This document shows, one piece after another, positions 28,439-37,303 of a stretch of DNA of 64,000 bases. Under the pieces are notes generated by a model, which saw only the letters and a program-made list of their open reading frames with translations, did not search any database and had not been told where the DNA came from. Origin of the DNA: Pseudomonas sp. Bout1 (lineage in GTDB: Bacteria; Pseudomonadota; Gammaproteobacteria; Pseudomonadales; Pseudomonadaceae); NCBI RefSeq assembly GCF_034314165.1, contig NZ_JAVIWK010000001.1:1007001-1071000 (forward strand), read 5' to 3'. A program made the translations under genes and the position numbers. Each line of letters opens with the position of its first letter. Within the stretch, counting starts at the first letter, position 1.

Positions 28439-29197
28439 ATGGCTGTCGCCCTGAGCACCTTAGTCGAGGAAGCGGACCGCTACCTTAATAGTGCAAAAAT
28501 CGCCGATTACTGCCCCAACGGCCTGCAAGTCGAGGGCCGCCCGCAAGTGCTGCGCATCGTCAGCGGCGTGACGGCGAGCCAGGCATTGCTGGACGCGGCG
28601 GTCGAAGCCCAGGCCGACCTGGTGCTGGTGCACCACGGTTATTTCTGGAAAGGCGAAAGCCCGTGCATCACCGGCATGAAGCAGCGCCGCCTGAAAACCC
28701 TGCTCAAGCACGACATCAGTCTGCTGGCCTACCACTTGCCCCTGGATGTGCACCCGGAAGTCGGCAACAACGTGCAACTGGCCCGGCAACTGGACATCAC
28801 CGTCGAAGGCCCACTGGACCCCGACAACCTCAAGGTCGTGGGCCTGGTGGGATCCTTGGCCGAGCCCATGTTGCCCCGCGACTTCGCGCGCCGTGTGCAG
28901 GAGGCCATGGGCCGCGAGCCGCTGCTGATCGAAGGCAGCGAGATGATCCGCCGCGTCGGCTGGTGCACCGGCGGTGGCCAGGGTTACATCGACCAGGCGG
29001 TGCTTGCCGGGGTTGACCTGTACCTGAGCGGCGAAGCCTCGGAGCAGACCTTCCACAGCGCCCGGGAAAACGACATCAGCTTTATCGCGGCCGGGCATCA
29101 CGCCACTGAGCGCTACGGTGTGCAGGCGCTGGGTGATTACCTGGCAAGGCGTTTTGCCCTGGAGCACCTGTTCATCGATTGCCCAAACCCCATATAA
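28439..29197 (+). CDS. Nif3-like dinuclear-metal hexameric protein (YbgI)
   Basis: A 252-residue Nif3/DUF34 protein with metal-ligand stretches LVLVHHGYFWKGE, LLAYHLPLDVHPEVGNN and FIAAGHHATERYG. Family members form toroidal hexamers with two metals per site. A role as GTP cyclohydrolase I type 2 has been proposed in some species but is not secure. TTAGGAG precedes the ATG. The order algW-nif3-cysD is the same as in P. aeruginosa. Confidence 0.93.
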   Translation: MAVALSTLVEEADRYLNSAKIADYCPNGLQVEGRPQVLRIVSGVTASQALLDAAVEAQADLVLVHHGYFWKGESPCITGMKQRRLKTLLKHDISLLAYHLPLDVHPEVGNNVQLARQLDITVEGPLDPDNLKVVGLVGSLAEPMLPRDFARRVQEAMGREPLLIEGSEMIRRVGWCTGGGQGYIDQAVLAGVDLYLSGEASEQTFHSARENDISFIAAGHHATERYGVQALGDYLARRFALEHLFIDCPNPI

Positions 29198-29209
29198 GAG
29201 CACCGACCT

Positions 29210-29325
29210 CCGTAGCAGCTGTCGAGCGCCAGCGAGGCTGCGTCGGCAGCACCGCCAAACCCGAACCAGGCGCCATACCCAGGCGCGCCCGACGCAGCCT
29301 CGCTGGCGCTCGACAGCTGCTACGG
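29210..29325. repeat. Long inverted repeat (second REPIN family) upstream of cysD
   Basis: Two perfect 37-bp inverted arms, 29210-29246 and 29289-29325, enclose a 42-base loop. The arm starts CCGTAGCAGCTGTCGAGCGC. The same family occurs at 32366-32477, on the other side of the cysD-cysNC operon. It also lies just after the nif3 stop. Confidence 0.9.
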
Positions 29326-29352
29326 GGAAGGGGAGGTTTCAGCCAAACCCGG

Positions 29353-29370
29353 CGGTATATTGATATACCG
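29353..29370. promoter_or_regulatory. Palindrome upstream of cysD
   Basis: CGGTATAT-TG-ATATACCG is a perfect 8-bp-arm inverted repeat about 106 bp before the cysD start. It could be an operator; CysB sites have no strict consensus, so assignment to CysB would be a guess. Confidence 0.4.
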
Positions 29371-29475
29371 TTTCGATCTAGCCAGCTCCCTCAATAGAAT
29401 TAGGCGCTGTGCTAGCATGCCCCGCTCGAACACGGCCCGCTGGCCGTCCATAAGATCGTTTTTCCGTGAGTAGCC

Positions 29476-30393
29476 ATGGTCGACAAACTGACGCATCTGA
29501 AACAGCTGGAGGCGGAAAGCATCCACATCATCCGCGAGGTCGCCGCCGAGTTCGATAACCCGGTGATGCTCTACTCGATCGGTAAAGACTCCGCCGTGAT
29601 GCTGCACCTGGCACGCAAGGCATTTTTCCCGGGCAAGCTGCCGTTTCCGGTGATGCACGTCGACACCCGCTGGAAATTCCAGGAGATGTACAGGTTCCGC
29701 GACAAAATGGTCGAAGAACTGGGCCTGGACCTGATCACCCATATCAACCCCGATGGCGTGGCACAGAACATCAACCCGTTCACCCACGGCAGCGCCAAGC
29801 ACACCGACATCATGAAGACCGAAGGCCTCAAGCAGGCCCTGGACAAGCATGGTTTCGACGCAGCGTTCGGCGGTGCCCGTCGCGATGAAGAGAAATCGCG
29901 CGCCAAAGAGCGCGTGTACTCGTTCCGCGACAGCAAGCACCGCTGGGACCCGAAAAACCAGCGCCCGGAGCTGTGGAACGTCTACAACGGCAACGTCAAC
30001 AAGGGCGAGTCGATCCGCGTGTTCCCGCTGTCCAACTGGACCGAGCTGGACATCTGGCAGTACATCTACCTTGAAGGCATCCCGATCGTTCCGCTGTACT
30101 TCGCCGCCGAACGTGACGTGATCGAGAAGAACGGCACGTTGATCATGATCGACGACGACCGCATCCTCGAGCACTTGTCCGACGAAGACAAAGCCCGAAT
30201 CGTCAAAAAGAAAGTACGTTTCCGTACCCTTGGCTGCTACCCGTTGACGGGTGCGGTGGAGTCCGAAGCCGAGACGCTGACGGACATCATTCAGGAAATG
30301 CTCCTGACGCGAACTTCCGAGCGCCAGGGCCGTGTCATCGACCACGATGGTGCCGGCTCGATGGAAGATAAAAAACGTCAAGGCTATTTCTAA
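29476..30393 (+). CDS. cysD: Sulfate adenylyltransferase subunit 2
   Basis: A 305-residue ATP-PPi-lyase subunit that makes APS from sulfate and ATP with CysN. It has the pyrophosphatase-loop [18 protein letters not shown] near residue 35, [16 protein letters not shown] and [15 protein letters not shown]. The stop is 9 bp before cysNC. It supplies assimilatory sulfate reduction; cysZ at 39.8-40.5 kb encodes a sulfate importer for the same pathway. Confidence 0.97.
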   Translation: MVDKLTHLKQLEAESIHIIREVAAEFDNPVMLYSIGKDSAVMLHLARKAFFPGKLPFPVMHVDTRWKFQEMYRFRDKMVEELGLDLITHINPDGVAQNINPFTHGSAKHTDIMKTEGLKQALDKHGFDAAFGGARRDEEKSRAKERVYSFRDSKHRWDPKNQRPELWNVYNGNVNKGESIRVFPLSNWTELDIWQYIYLEGIPIVPLYFAAERDVIEKNGTLIMIDDDRILEHLSDEDKARIVKKKVRFRTLGCYPLTGAVESEAETLTDIIQEMLLTRTSERQGRVIDHDGAGSMEDKKRQGYF

Positions 30394-30402
30394 GGGGCTG
30401 TC

Positions 30403-32301
30403 ATGTCGCACGTATCTGATTTGATCAGCGAGGACATCCTCGCCTACCTGGGCCAGCACGAGCGCAAGGAAATGTTGCGCTTCCTGACCTGCGGCAACGT
30501 CGACGACGGCAAGAGCACCCTGATCGGGCGCCTGCTGCACGACTCCAAGATGATCTACGAAGACCATCTGGAAGCCATCACCCGCGATTCGAAAAAGTCC
30601 GGCACCACGGGCGACGACATCGACCTGGCCTTGCTGGTCGACGGCCTGCAGGCCGAGCGTGAGCAGGGCATCACCATCGATGTTGCCTACCGCTACTTCT
30701 CCACCGCCAAGCGCAAATTCATCATCGCCGACACCCCCGGCCATGAGCAGTACACCCGCAACATGGCCACCGGTGCCTCCACCTGTGACCTGGCGATTAT
30801 CCTGATCGACGCCCGTTACGGTGTGCAGACCCAGACCCGTCGCCACAGCTTTATCGCCTCGTTGCTGGGCATCAAGCACATCGTGGTGGCCGTCAACAAG
30901 ATGGACATCAATGGCTTTGACCAAAGCATCTTTGAGGCGATCAAGGCTGATTACCTGAAGTTTGCCGACGGCATTGCCTTCAAGCCGAGCACCATGGCGT
31001 TTGTGCCGATGTCGGCCCTCAAGGGCGACAACGTGGTGAACAAAAGCGAGCGTTCGCCCTGGTACACCGGCCAGTCGCTGATGGAGATTCTCGAAACCGT
31101 CGAGATCGCCAACGACCGCAACTACACCGACCTGCGTTTCCCGGTGCAGTACGTCAACCGTCCGAACCTGAACTTCCGTGGTTTCGCCGGCACCCTGGCC
31201 AGCGGCATCGTGCACAAGGGCGACGAGGTTGTGGTGCTGCCGTCGGGCAAGAGCAGCCGCGTCAAATCCATCGTTACCTTTGAAGGTGAACTGGAAAACG
31301 CCGGCCCAGGCCAGGCTGTGACGCTGACCATGGAAGACGAGATCGACATCTCCCGTGGCGACCTGCTGGTGCATGCCGACAACGTGCCGCAAGTGACCGA
31401 CGCGTTCGACGCCATGCTGGTGTGGATGGCCGAAGAGCCGATGCTGCCGGGCAAGAAATACGACATCAAGCGCGCCACCAGCTACGTGCCGGGTTCCATC
31501 ACCAGCATCGTGCATCGCGTGGATGTGAACACCCTGGAAGAAGGTCCGGCGAGTGCCTTGCAGTTGAACGAGATTGGCCGGGTCAAGGTCAGCCTCGACG
31601 CGGTCATCGCGCTGGACGGTTACGCGAGTAACCGCACCACGGGTTCGTTTATCGTCATCGACCGTTTGACCAATGGCACCGTGGCTGCCGGCATGATCAT
31701 CGCGCAGCCAGTGATTCATGGTAGCGCGGCGCAGCATGGCAAGTTGGCTCACGTGGCTACCGAAGAACGTGCCCAGCGCTTCGGCCAGCAACCGGCCACC
31801 GTGTTGTTCAGCGGTTTGTCGGGCGCCGGCAAAAGCACTTTGGCCTACGCGGTGGAGCGCAAGCTATTCGACCTGGGCCGCGCAGTGTTTGTACTGGATG
31901 GCCAGAACCTGCGGCATGACCTGAACAAGGGCCTGCCGCAGGACCGTGCCGGGCGTACCGAGAACTGGCGTCGTGCGGCTCACGTGGCGCGTCAGTTCAA
32001 CGAAGCGGGCTTGCTGACCCTGGCGGCGTTCGTGGCCCCGGATGCCGAAGGGCGTGAACAGGCCAAGGCCTTGATCGGCGGTGATCGTTTGCTGACCGTG
32101 TACGTGCAGGCTTCGCCGCTGGTGTGTGCCGAGCGTGATCCGCAAGGCTTGTACGCGGCGGGCGGGGATAACATCCCGGGTGAGTCCTTCCCGTACGACG
32201 TGCCGTTGAATGCTGACCTGGTGCTCGACACCCAGGCCCTGTCGCTGGAAGACAGCGTCAAGCAAGTGCTGGAACTGCTGCGTCAGCGCGGCGCGATCTA
32301 A
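30403..32301 (+). CDS. cysNC: Bifunctional sulfate adenylyltransferase subunit 1/adenylylsulfate kinase
   Basis: A 632-residue fusion. Residues 1 to about 440 are the CysN GTPase with G1 [19 protein letters not shown]3 [17 protein letters not shown] and G4 NKMD, driving APS synthesis with CysD. Residues from about 455 to the end are the CysC APS kinase with P-loop [18 protein letters not shown], making PAPS. The fused form is usual in pseudomonads. The operon ends in a strong terminator at 32316-32354. Confidence 0.97.
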   Translation: MSHVSDLISEDILAYLGQHERKEMLRFLTCGNVDDGKSTLIGRLLHDSKMIYEDHLEAITRDSKKSGTTGDDIDLALLVDGLQAEREQGITIDVAYRYFSTAKRKFIIADTPGHEQYTRNMATGASTCDLAIILIDARYGVQTQTRRHSFIASLLGIKHIVVAVNKMDINGFDQSIFEAIKADYLKFADGIAFKPSTMAFVPMSALKGDNVVNKSERSPWYTGQSLMEILETVEIANDRNYTDLRFPVQYVNRPNLNFRGFAGTLASGIVHKGDEVVVLPSGKSSRVKSIVTFEGELENAGPGQAVTLTMEDEIDISRGDLLVHADNVPQVTDAFDAMLVWMAEEPMLPGKKYDIKRATSYVPGSITSIVHRVDVNTLEEGPASALQLNEIGRVKVSLDAVIALDGYASNRTTGSFIVIDRLTNGTVAAGMIIAQPVIHGSAAQHGKLAHVATEERAQRFGQQPATVLFSGLSGAGKSTLAYAVERKLFDLGRAVFVLDGQNLRHDLNKGLPQDRAGRTENWRRAAHVARQFNEAGLLTLAAFVAPDAEGREQAKALIGGDRLLTVYVQASPLVCAERDPQGLYAAGGDNIPGESFPYDVPLNADLVLDTQALSLEDSVKQVLELLRQRGAI

Positions 32302-32315
32302 GCGTCACGCGCCCT

Positions 32316-32354
32316 AAAAAGCCCGCCACCGATCACTCGGTGGCGGGCTTTTTT
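32316..32354 (+). terminator. Intrinsic terminator of cysD-cysNC
   Basis: GCCCGCCACCGA (32321-32332) pairs with TCGGTGGCGGGC (32337-32348) around a 4-base loop. A run of A precedes it and six T follow. It lies 14 bp after the cysNC stop. Confidence 0.93.
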
Positions 32355-32365
32355 CATGCCTCCCT

Positions 32366-32477
32366 GTAGCAGCTGTCGAGCGCCAGCGAGGCTGCGTTGG
32401 CCGCGCCGCCGGAACTAAGCCAGGCATCGAACCGAGGCGCTCCCGACGCAGCCTCGCTGGCGCTCGACAGCTGCTAC
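32366..32477. repeat. Long inverted repeat (second REPIN family) downstream of cysNC
   Basis: Perfect 32-bp arms, 32366-32397 and 32446-32477, starting GTAGCAGCTGTCGAGCGCCA, enclose a 48-base loop. It is the same family as 29210-29325. It separates the convergent cysNC and acyltransferase genes. Confidence 0.9.
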
Positions 32478-32486
32478 GCCAGGTTT

Positions 32487-33383
32487 TTAAGTCGCGGGAA
32501 AGTCGCGGTGGAGCTTTTCGAGCAACACATCCTTGTCTTCCCACAACCGGTTGATCCAGCCTTGGAACGCCAACCGATATTCGCCATCCTGCTCATAATT
32601 CTTGCCGATAAACTCGGTCGGAATCGGCACCTCTTCAAACTGCACCACCACGTCCTTCACGTTCCCGCACAGCAAATCCCAGTAACCCGGACGTCCGGCA
32701 GGGTAGTGAATGGTCACGTTCACCAGTGATTTGAGCTGCTCACCCATCGCATCCAGCACAAACGCGATACCGCCGGCCTTGGGTTTCAGCAGGTAACGAA
32801 ACGGCGATTTCTGCTGTGCGTGTTTGCCGGGCGTAAAACGTGTGCCTTCGGCAAAGTTGAAAATGCCCACCGGGTTGTGGCGAAACTTCGCGCAGGTCTT
32901 GCGGGTGGTTTCCAGGTCCTTGCCTTTCTTCTCCGGGTGCTTTTCCAAGTACGCCTTGGTGTAGCGCTTCATGAACGGGAAACCCAGCGCCCACCATGCC
33001 AGGCCGATCACGGGCACCCAGATCAGCTCTTGCTTGAGGAAGAACTTCAGCGGGCGAATACGCCGGTTGAGCACGTATTGCAGCACCATGATATCGACCC
33101 AGCTCTGGTGGTTACTGGTCACCAGGTACGAATGCTGATAGTCCAGGCCTTCAAGGCCTTTGATGTGCCAGCGGGTGCGGCGCACCAGGTTCATCCAGGC
33201 CTTGTTATTGCTGATCCAGGCTTCGTGGGTCTGGTTCATCAGCCATTCGCTGAAGCGCTTGGCAAACGGCAAGGCCTTGAACAACGCCACGATAAACAGG
33301 AACGAACACAGCAAAATCGTGTTCAACGCCAGCAACAGCGAGGCGATTACCCCGCGCACGGCGGCAGGTAGAAAATCCAGCAT
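32487..33383 (-). CDS. 1-acyl-sn-glycerol-3-phosphate acyltransferase, YihG type
   Basis: A 298-residue membrane acyltransferase. One or two N-terminal membrane segments (residues about 12-36) precede the catalytic HX4D motif in SNHQSWVDIM and the substrate motif FAEGTRFTP. It resembles E. coli YihG, a PlsC paralogue that influences fatty acid choice in phospholipids. The ATG directly follows the pta TAA with no gap, so the pair forms an operon. Confidence 0.9.
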   Translation of the reverse strand: MLDFLPAAVRGVIASLLLALNTILLCSFLFIVALFKALPFAKRFSEWLMNQTHEAWISNNKAWMNLVRRTRWHIKGLEGLDYQHSYLVTSNHQSWVDIMVLQYVLNRRIRPLKFFLKQELIWVPVIGLAWWALGFPFMKRYTKAYLEKHPEKKGKDLETTRKTCAKFRHNPVGIFNFAEGTRFTPGKHAQQKSPFRYLLKPKAGGIAFVLDAMGEQLKSLVNVTIHYPAGRPGYWDLLCGNVKDVVVQFEEVPIPTEFIGKNYEQDGEYRLAFQGWINRLWEDKDVLLEKLHRDFPAT

Positions 33384-35483
33384 TTAGACATCCATAGGTC
33401 GGTTGGCGGCTTGAATCGCGGTCAATGCGATCGTGTACACGATGTCGTCCACCTGCGCCCCACGGGGCAGGTCGTTTACCGGTTTGCGCAGGCCTTGCAG
33501 CATTGGCCCCAGGCTCACGCAATCGGCGCTGCGCTGCACTGCCTTGTGCGTGGTGTTGCCGGTGTTGAGATCCGGGAACACGAACACCGTGGCCTTGCCT
33601 GCCACCAGGCTGTTGGGCGCCAGTTGCCGGGCCACGGTTTCGTTGGCAGCGGCGTCGTATTGCAACGGGCCGTCGATCAGCAACGAGCTTTGGGCTTCGT
33701 GGGCAAGCAGGGTGGCTTCGCGGACTTTCTCGACTTCTTCGCCCGTGGCCGAATCGCCGCTGGAATAACTGATCATCGCCACCCGTGGCGTGATGCCGAA
33801 CGCGGCAGCCGAGTCGGCGCTTTGCAGGGCGATTTCCGCCAGCTCCGCCGCGCTTGGGTGCGGGTTCATCACGCAGTCGCCGTACACCAGTACTTGCTCC
33901 GGGAACAGCATGAAAAACACCGACGAGACCAGGGTGCAGCCCGGCGCAGTCTTGATCAGTTGCAAGGCCGGGCGAATGGTATTGGCGGTGGAATGGATGA
34001 CGCCGGAGACCAGGCCGTCGACTTCATCCAGGGCAAGCATCATGGTGGCGATCACCACCGTGTCTTCAAGCTGCTGCTCGGCCATCGGGGCGTTGAGGCT
34101 TTTGGTTTTGCGCAGGGCCACCATCGGCTCGACGTAACGCTGGCGAATCAGGTCGGGGTCGAGAATCTCCAGGCCCTCGGGCAGCTCGATGCCGTGGGCG
34201 CGGGCTACCGCTTCCACATCCGCCGGCTTGGCCAGCAACACGCAACGGGCAATCCCGCGGGCCTGGCAAATGGCGGCGGCCTGCACGGTCAGCGGCTCGC
34301 TGCCTTCGGGCAGCACGATGCGTTTGTTGGCCGCCTGGGCGCGCTGGATCAGTTGATAGCGGAACACCGCCGGCGACAGGCGCATCTCCCGCGGTGTGCC
34401 GCAGCGTTGGTGCAGCCAGCGGGCGTCGAGGTGGCTGGCGACGAAATCGGTGATGATCTCCGCACGTTCGCGGTCATCAATCGGGATTTCCTTATTCAGG
34501 CTGTTGAGCTGGTTGGCGGTATCGTAGCTGCCGGTGCTCACCGATAACACCGGCAGCCCAGCCTGGAACGCGCCACGGCACAGGTCCATGATGCGTGGGT
34601 CGGGCAGGGTGTCGCTGGTCAGCAGCAAACCCGCCAGCGGCACGCCGTTGATGGCGGCCAGGCTGACGGCGAGGATGATGTCGTCGCGGTCGCCGGGCGT
34701 TACCACCAACACGCCGGGCTTGAGCAGCTCCACGGTGTTGCGCATGGTGCGTGCGCAGATGATGATTTTGGTCATGCGCCGGGTTTCATAATCACCGGCG
34801 TTGAGGATCTGCGCGCCCATCAGGTCGGCCACATCGCGGGTGCGCGGGGCGTTGAGTTCCGGCTGGTACGGGATGCAGCCCAGCAGGCGAAAATCGCCGC
34901 TGCGCAACAACGGCGAATGCTCTTTGAGCCGCGCCGAGAACGCTTCCATGCTCTCGTCGGTGCGCACTTTGTTGAGGATCACGCCCAGTACTTTTGGGTC
35001 TTTCGGGCCGCCGAACAGTTGGGCCTGCAACTCCACGCGGCCGGAGAGTTCGGTCAGCACTTCGTTTTCCGGGGCCGAGACCAGGATCACTTCGGCATCC
35101 AGGCTCTTGGCCAGGTGCAGGTTGACCCGGGCCGCATAGCTGGCGCTGCGGGTTGGCACCATGCCTTCGACGATCAGCACGTCTTTGCCCACGGCGGCTT
35201 GCTGGTAAAGGGTGATGATTTCTTCCAGTAGCTCGTCCAGCTGGCCGTCGCCGAGCATCCGCTCTACATGGGCCAGGCCTAAAGGCTGGGGCGGTTTGAG
35301 GCCGTGGGTGCGGGCCACCAGTTCGGTGGAACGCTCGGGGCCGGTGTCGCCGGGGTGTGGCTGGGCAATCGGTTTGAAGAAGCCGACTTTCAGCCCGGCC
35401 CGTTCAAGGGTACGCACCAGCCCAAGGCTGATGGAGGTCAGACCCACACCAAAATCGGTGGGCGCGATAAAAAAAGTTTGCAT
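33384..35483 (-). CDS. pta: Phosphate acetyltransferase (long form)
   Basis: A 699-residue Pta converting acetyl-CoA and phosphate to acetyl phosphate. It has the N-terminal P-loop-like domain (MQTFFIAPTDFGVGLTSI), the DRTGG middle domain and the C-terminal PTA_PTB catalytic domain with VLPEGSEP and VFVFPDLNTGNTTHKAVQRS. The start at 35483 gives the usual N-terminus; an ATG 21 bases upstream is possible. No ackA gene lies in the window. The yihG-like acyltransferase follows directly. Confidence 0.95.
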   Translation of the reverse strand: MQTFFIAPTDFGVGLTSISLGLVRTLERAGLKVGFFKPIAQPHPGDTGPERSTELVARTHGLKPPQPLGLAHVERMLGDGQLDELLEEIITLYQQAAVGKDVLIVEGMVPTRSASYAARVNLHLAKSLDAEVILVSAPENEVLTELSGRVELQAQLFGGPKDPKVLGVILNKVRTDESMEAFSARLKEHSPLLRSGDFRLLGCIPYQPELNAPRTRDVADLMGAQILNAGDYETRRMTKIIICARTMRNTVELLKPGVLVVTPGDRDDIILAVSLAAINGVPLAGLLLTSDTLPDPRIMDLCRGAFQAGLPVLSVSTGSYDTANQLNSLNKEIPIDDRERAEIITDFVASHLDARWLHQRCGTPREMRLSPAVFRYQLIQRAQAANKRIVLPEGSEPLTVQAAAICQARGIARCVLLAKPADVEAVARAHGIELPEGLEILDPDLIRQRYVEPMVALRKTKSLNAPMAEQQLEDTVVIATMMLALDEVDGLVSGVIHSTANTIRPALQLIKTAPGCTLVSSVFFMLFPEQVLVYGDCVMNPHPSAAELAEIALQSADSAAAFGITPRVAMISYSSGDSATGEEVEKVREATLLAHEAQSSLLIDGPLQYDAAANETVARQLAPNSLVAGKATVFVFPDLNTGNTTHKAVQRSADCVSLGPMLQGLRKPVNDLPRGAQVDDIVYTIALTAIQAANRPMDV

Positions 35484-35543
35484 GCGAGTTCTCTGGAGGT
35501 GCATGGCTTCGGTGGCGGCCTATGGCTGGCCGCCTACCGGGAA

Positions 35544-35798
35544 TCAGGTGCCAAGGTTATCTTTATCTGAGCCTTGCGCACACCAGCCACAAGCAAAGGG
35601 TTGGCCTATTTTTTCAAGGCGTTGCGCCGGGTCCGTGACCCAGGCCCGGGATTGCCAGGGTGGCTGGTGGCGCAGGTGCTGGGTGTGGCCGCAGGAAAGC
35701 TCGACGACCCAGTGCTGGTCTTCATCCTGGTGAAATCCTGCGACCGTCGGGTCAGTTGTTCGACCCCGTCCGTCCGGGTTGTGTTCGCTTTCGGGCAA
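35544..35798 (-). CDS. DUF3565 domain protein
   Basis: An 84-residue protein with VAGFHQDEDQHWVVELSCGHTQ, HQPPWQSRAWVTDP and a final PFACGWCAQG. The Cys-Gly-His and CxxC-like spacing suggest a small metal-binding module. The reading frame is open far upstream, but the conserved part begins near here; TTG at 35798 is my best start and is uncertain. It is divergent from slyD and upstream of pta on the same strand. The function is unknown. Confidence 0.72.
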   Translation of the reverse strand: MPESEHNPDGRGRTTDPTVAGFHQDEDQHWVVELSCGHTQHLRHQPPWQSRAWVTDPAQRLEKIGQPFACGWCAQGSDKDNLGT

Positions 35799-35849
35799 AT
35801 CCTTGTTTAGACTTGTCCGTTCTTCATTCTTTTGCAAAGGTCTCGCCCC

Positions 35850-36335
35850 ATGCCGATCGCCGCCAATAAGGCTGTCTCCATTGACTATACCCTGACCAAC
35901 GACGCTGGTGAGGTCATCGACAGTTCTGCCGGCGGCGCGCCGCTGGTCTACCTGCAAGGTGCAGGTAACATCATCCCGGGCCTGGAAAAGGCCCTGGAAG
36001 GCAAAGAGGTCGGTGACGAACTGACCGTTGCCGTAGAACCTGAAGATGCCTACGGCGAGTACGCAGCCGAACTGGTCAGCACCCTGAGCCGCAGCATGTT
36101 CGAAGGCGTCGACGAGCTGGAAGTGGGCATGCAGTTCCACGCTTCCGCTCCGGACGGCCAGATGCAGATCGTCACCATCCGTGACCTGGACGGCGACGAC
36201 GTGACCGTCGACGGCAACCACCCGCTGGCTGGCCAGCGCCTGACCTTCCAAGTGAAGATCGTCGCTATCCGTGACGCTTCCCAGGAAGAAGTGGCCCATG
36301 GCCACGTGCACGGCGAAGGTGGTCACCACCATTAA
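35850..36335 (+). CDS. slyD: FKBP-type peptidyl-prolyl isomerase SlyD
   Basis: A 161-residue SlyD with a split FKBP domain (SIDYTLTNDAGEVIDSS and then GAGNIIPGLEKALEGKEVGDE), an inserted chaperone flap with GMQFHASAPDGQMQ, and a His-rich metal-binding tail HGHVHGEGGHHH. It is a folding helper and nickel-binding protein. The start MPIAANKAVS is preferred to an ATG 18 bases earlier because family members begin there. A terminator follows 27 bp past the stop. Confidence 0.94.
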   Translation: MPIAANKAVSIDYTLTNDAGEVIDSSAGGAPLVYLQGAGNIIPGLEKALEGKEVGDELTVAVEPEDAYGEYAAELVSTLSRSMFEGVDELEVGMQFHASAPDGQMQIVTIRDLDGDDVTVDGNHPLAGQRLTFQVKIVAIRDASQEEVAHGHVHGEGGHHH

Positions 36336-36362
36336 TTGACGGCGCGATGCTCTGTCAGTTGG

Positions 36363-36388
36363 AAAAAGGCGCCTTCGGGCGCCTTTTT
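36363..36388 (+). terminator. Intrinsic terminator of slyD
   Basis: GGCGCC, a TTCG tetraloop and GGCGCC are flanked by five A and five T. It lies 27 bp after the slyD stop. Confidence 0.93.
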
Positions 36389-36470
36389 CATTTGGCGGCT
36401 ATTCTTGCCGACTTGGCGGCTGTAATCTCGAAGGGCCGTTACAAAGAACATGGGATATCTGGAGTTCGTC

Positions 36471-36953
36471 ATGAGTGCTTTCCACGACCTTAAACTGACT
36501 GGCCTCAATGGTCAGGAGCTGCCTCTGGCGCCCTTCAAGGGGAAAGTCGTGCTGGTGGTCAACGTCGCCTCCAAATGTGGTCTGACCCCACAGTACGCTG
36601 CGCTGGAAAACCTCTATCAGCAATACAAGGAGCAGGGTTTCACCGTACTCGGGCTGCCGTGCAATCAATTTGCCGGGCAGGAGCCGGGCACCGAGCAAGA
36701 AATCCAGGAATTTTGCAGCCTCAACTACGGCGTGACCTTTCCTTTGGGCAGCAAGCTTGAAGTGAATGGCCACGATCGCCACCAACTGTATCGATTGCTG
36801 GCGGGCGAGGGCGCCGAGTTCCCGGGGGACATCACTTGGAACTTTGAAAAATTCCTGCTGGGCAAAGACGGCCGGGTGCTGGCGCGTTTCTCGCCGCGTA
36901 CGTCGCCTGATGACCCTGCCATCGTGCAGGCGATCGAAAAAGCCTTGAGCTGA
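36471..36953 (+). CDS. Glutathione/thioredoxin peroxidase
   Basis: A 160-residue GPX-fold peroxidase reducing peroxides. The peroxidatic Cys replaces selenocysteine in VASKCGLTPQY; the partner Gln is in LPCNQFAGQE and Trp in ITWNFEKFL, completing the catalytic set. Bacterial Cys-type members usually use thioredoxin. GGAG precedes MSAFHDLKL at good spacing. A tandem repeat array follows the stop codon. Confidence 0.94.
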   Translation: MSAFHDLKLTGLNGQELPLAPFKGKVVLVVNVASKCGLTPQYAALENLYQQYKEQGFTVLGLPCNQFAGQEPGTEQEIQEFCSLNYGVTFPLGSKLEVNGHDRHQLYRLLAGEGAEFPGDITWNFEKFLLGKDGRVLARFSPRTSPDDPAIVQAIEKALS

Positions 36954-36960
36954 GAGCGCT

Positions 36961-37181
36961 TGCCCTGTGGTGAGGTGCTTGTCCCGTGGTGAGGGGGCTT
37001 GCCCTGTGGTGAGGGTGCTTGTCCTGTGGTGAGGGGGCTTGTCCTGTGGTGAGGGGGCTTGTCCTGTGGTGAGGGGGCTTGTCCCCCGCTGGAGTGCGAA
37101 GCGCTCCCGCTTTTTTTGGGGCCGCTACGCATCCCAGCGGGGGACAAGCCCCCTCACCACAGGACAAGCCCCCTCACCACA
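36961..37181. repeat. Tandem REP array with two inverted copies
   Basis: Six direct 20-bp units (36961-37080), the last three identical (GTCCTGTGGTGAGGGGGCTT), are followed by a GC-rich core and then two inverted identical units (37142-37161 and 37162-37181, GGACAAGCCCCCTCACCACA). The unit resembles the GGGGGCTTG REP core of Pseudomonas. With the flanks it fills the gap of about 350 bases between the peroxidase and the oxidoreductase genes; no gene is seen there. A hairpin with AGCGCTTCGCACTCC-like arms lies in the core. Confidence 0.92.
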
Positions 37182-37303
37182 AAGCCAATCACCAAAGTCT
37201 TCCCGCTTTTACCCCTTAATCACCCCAATCAATAGTGCTATCCAGCACGCTGCGTACTCCATATTATCCACATCATAAATTCCTTTCTGTGTGGAGTGCT
37301 CCC

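Noticed and set aside
29320..31791. An 823-codon open frame on the minus strand across cysD and cysNC
   Set aside because: It is antisense to two clear sulfate-activation genes, is low-complexity in Val, Gly, His and Asp, and has no family signature. Long antisense frames are common in high-GC Pseudomonas genes.
36961..37181. CRISPR array
   Set aside because: Units are contiguous 20-bp copies with no unique spacers, the array ends in inverted copies, and no cas gene is near.
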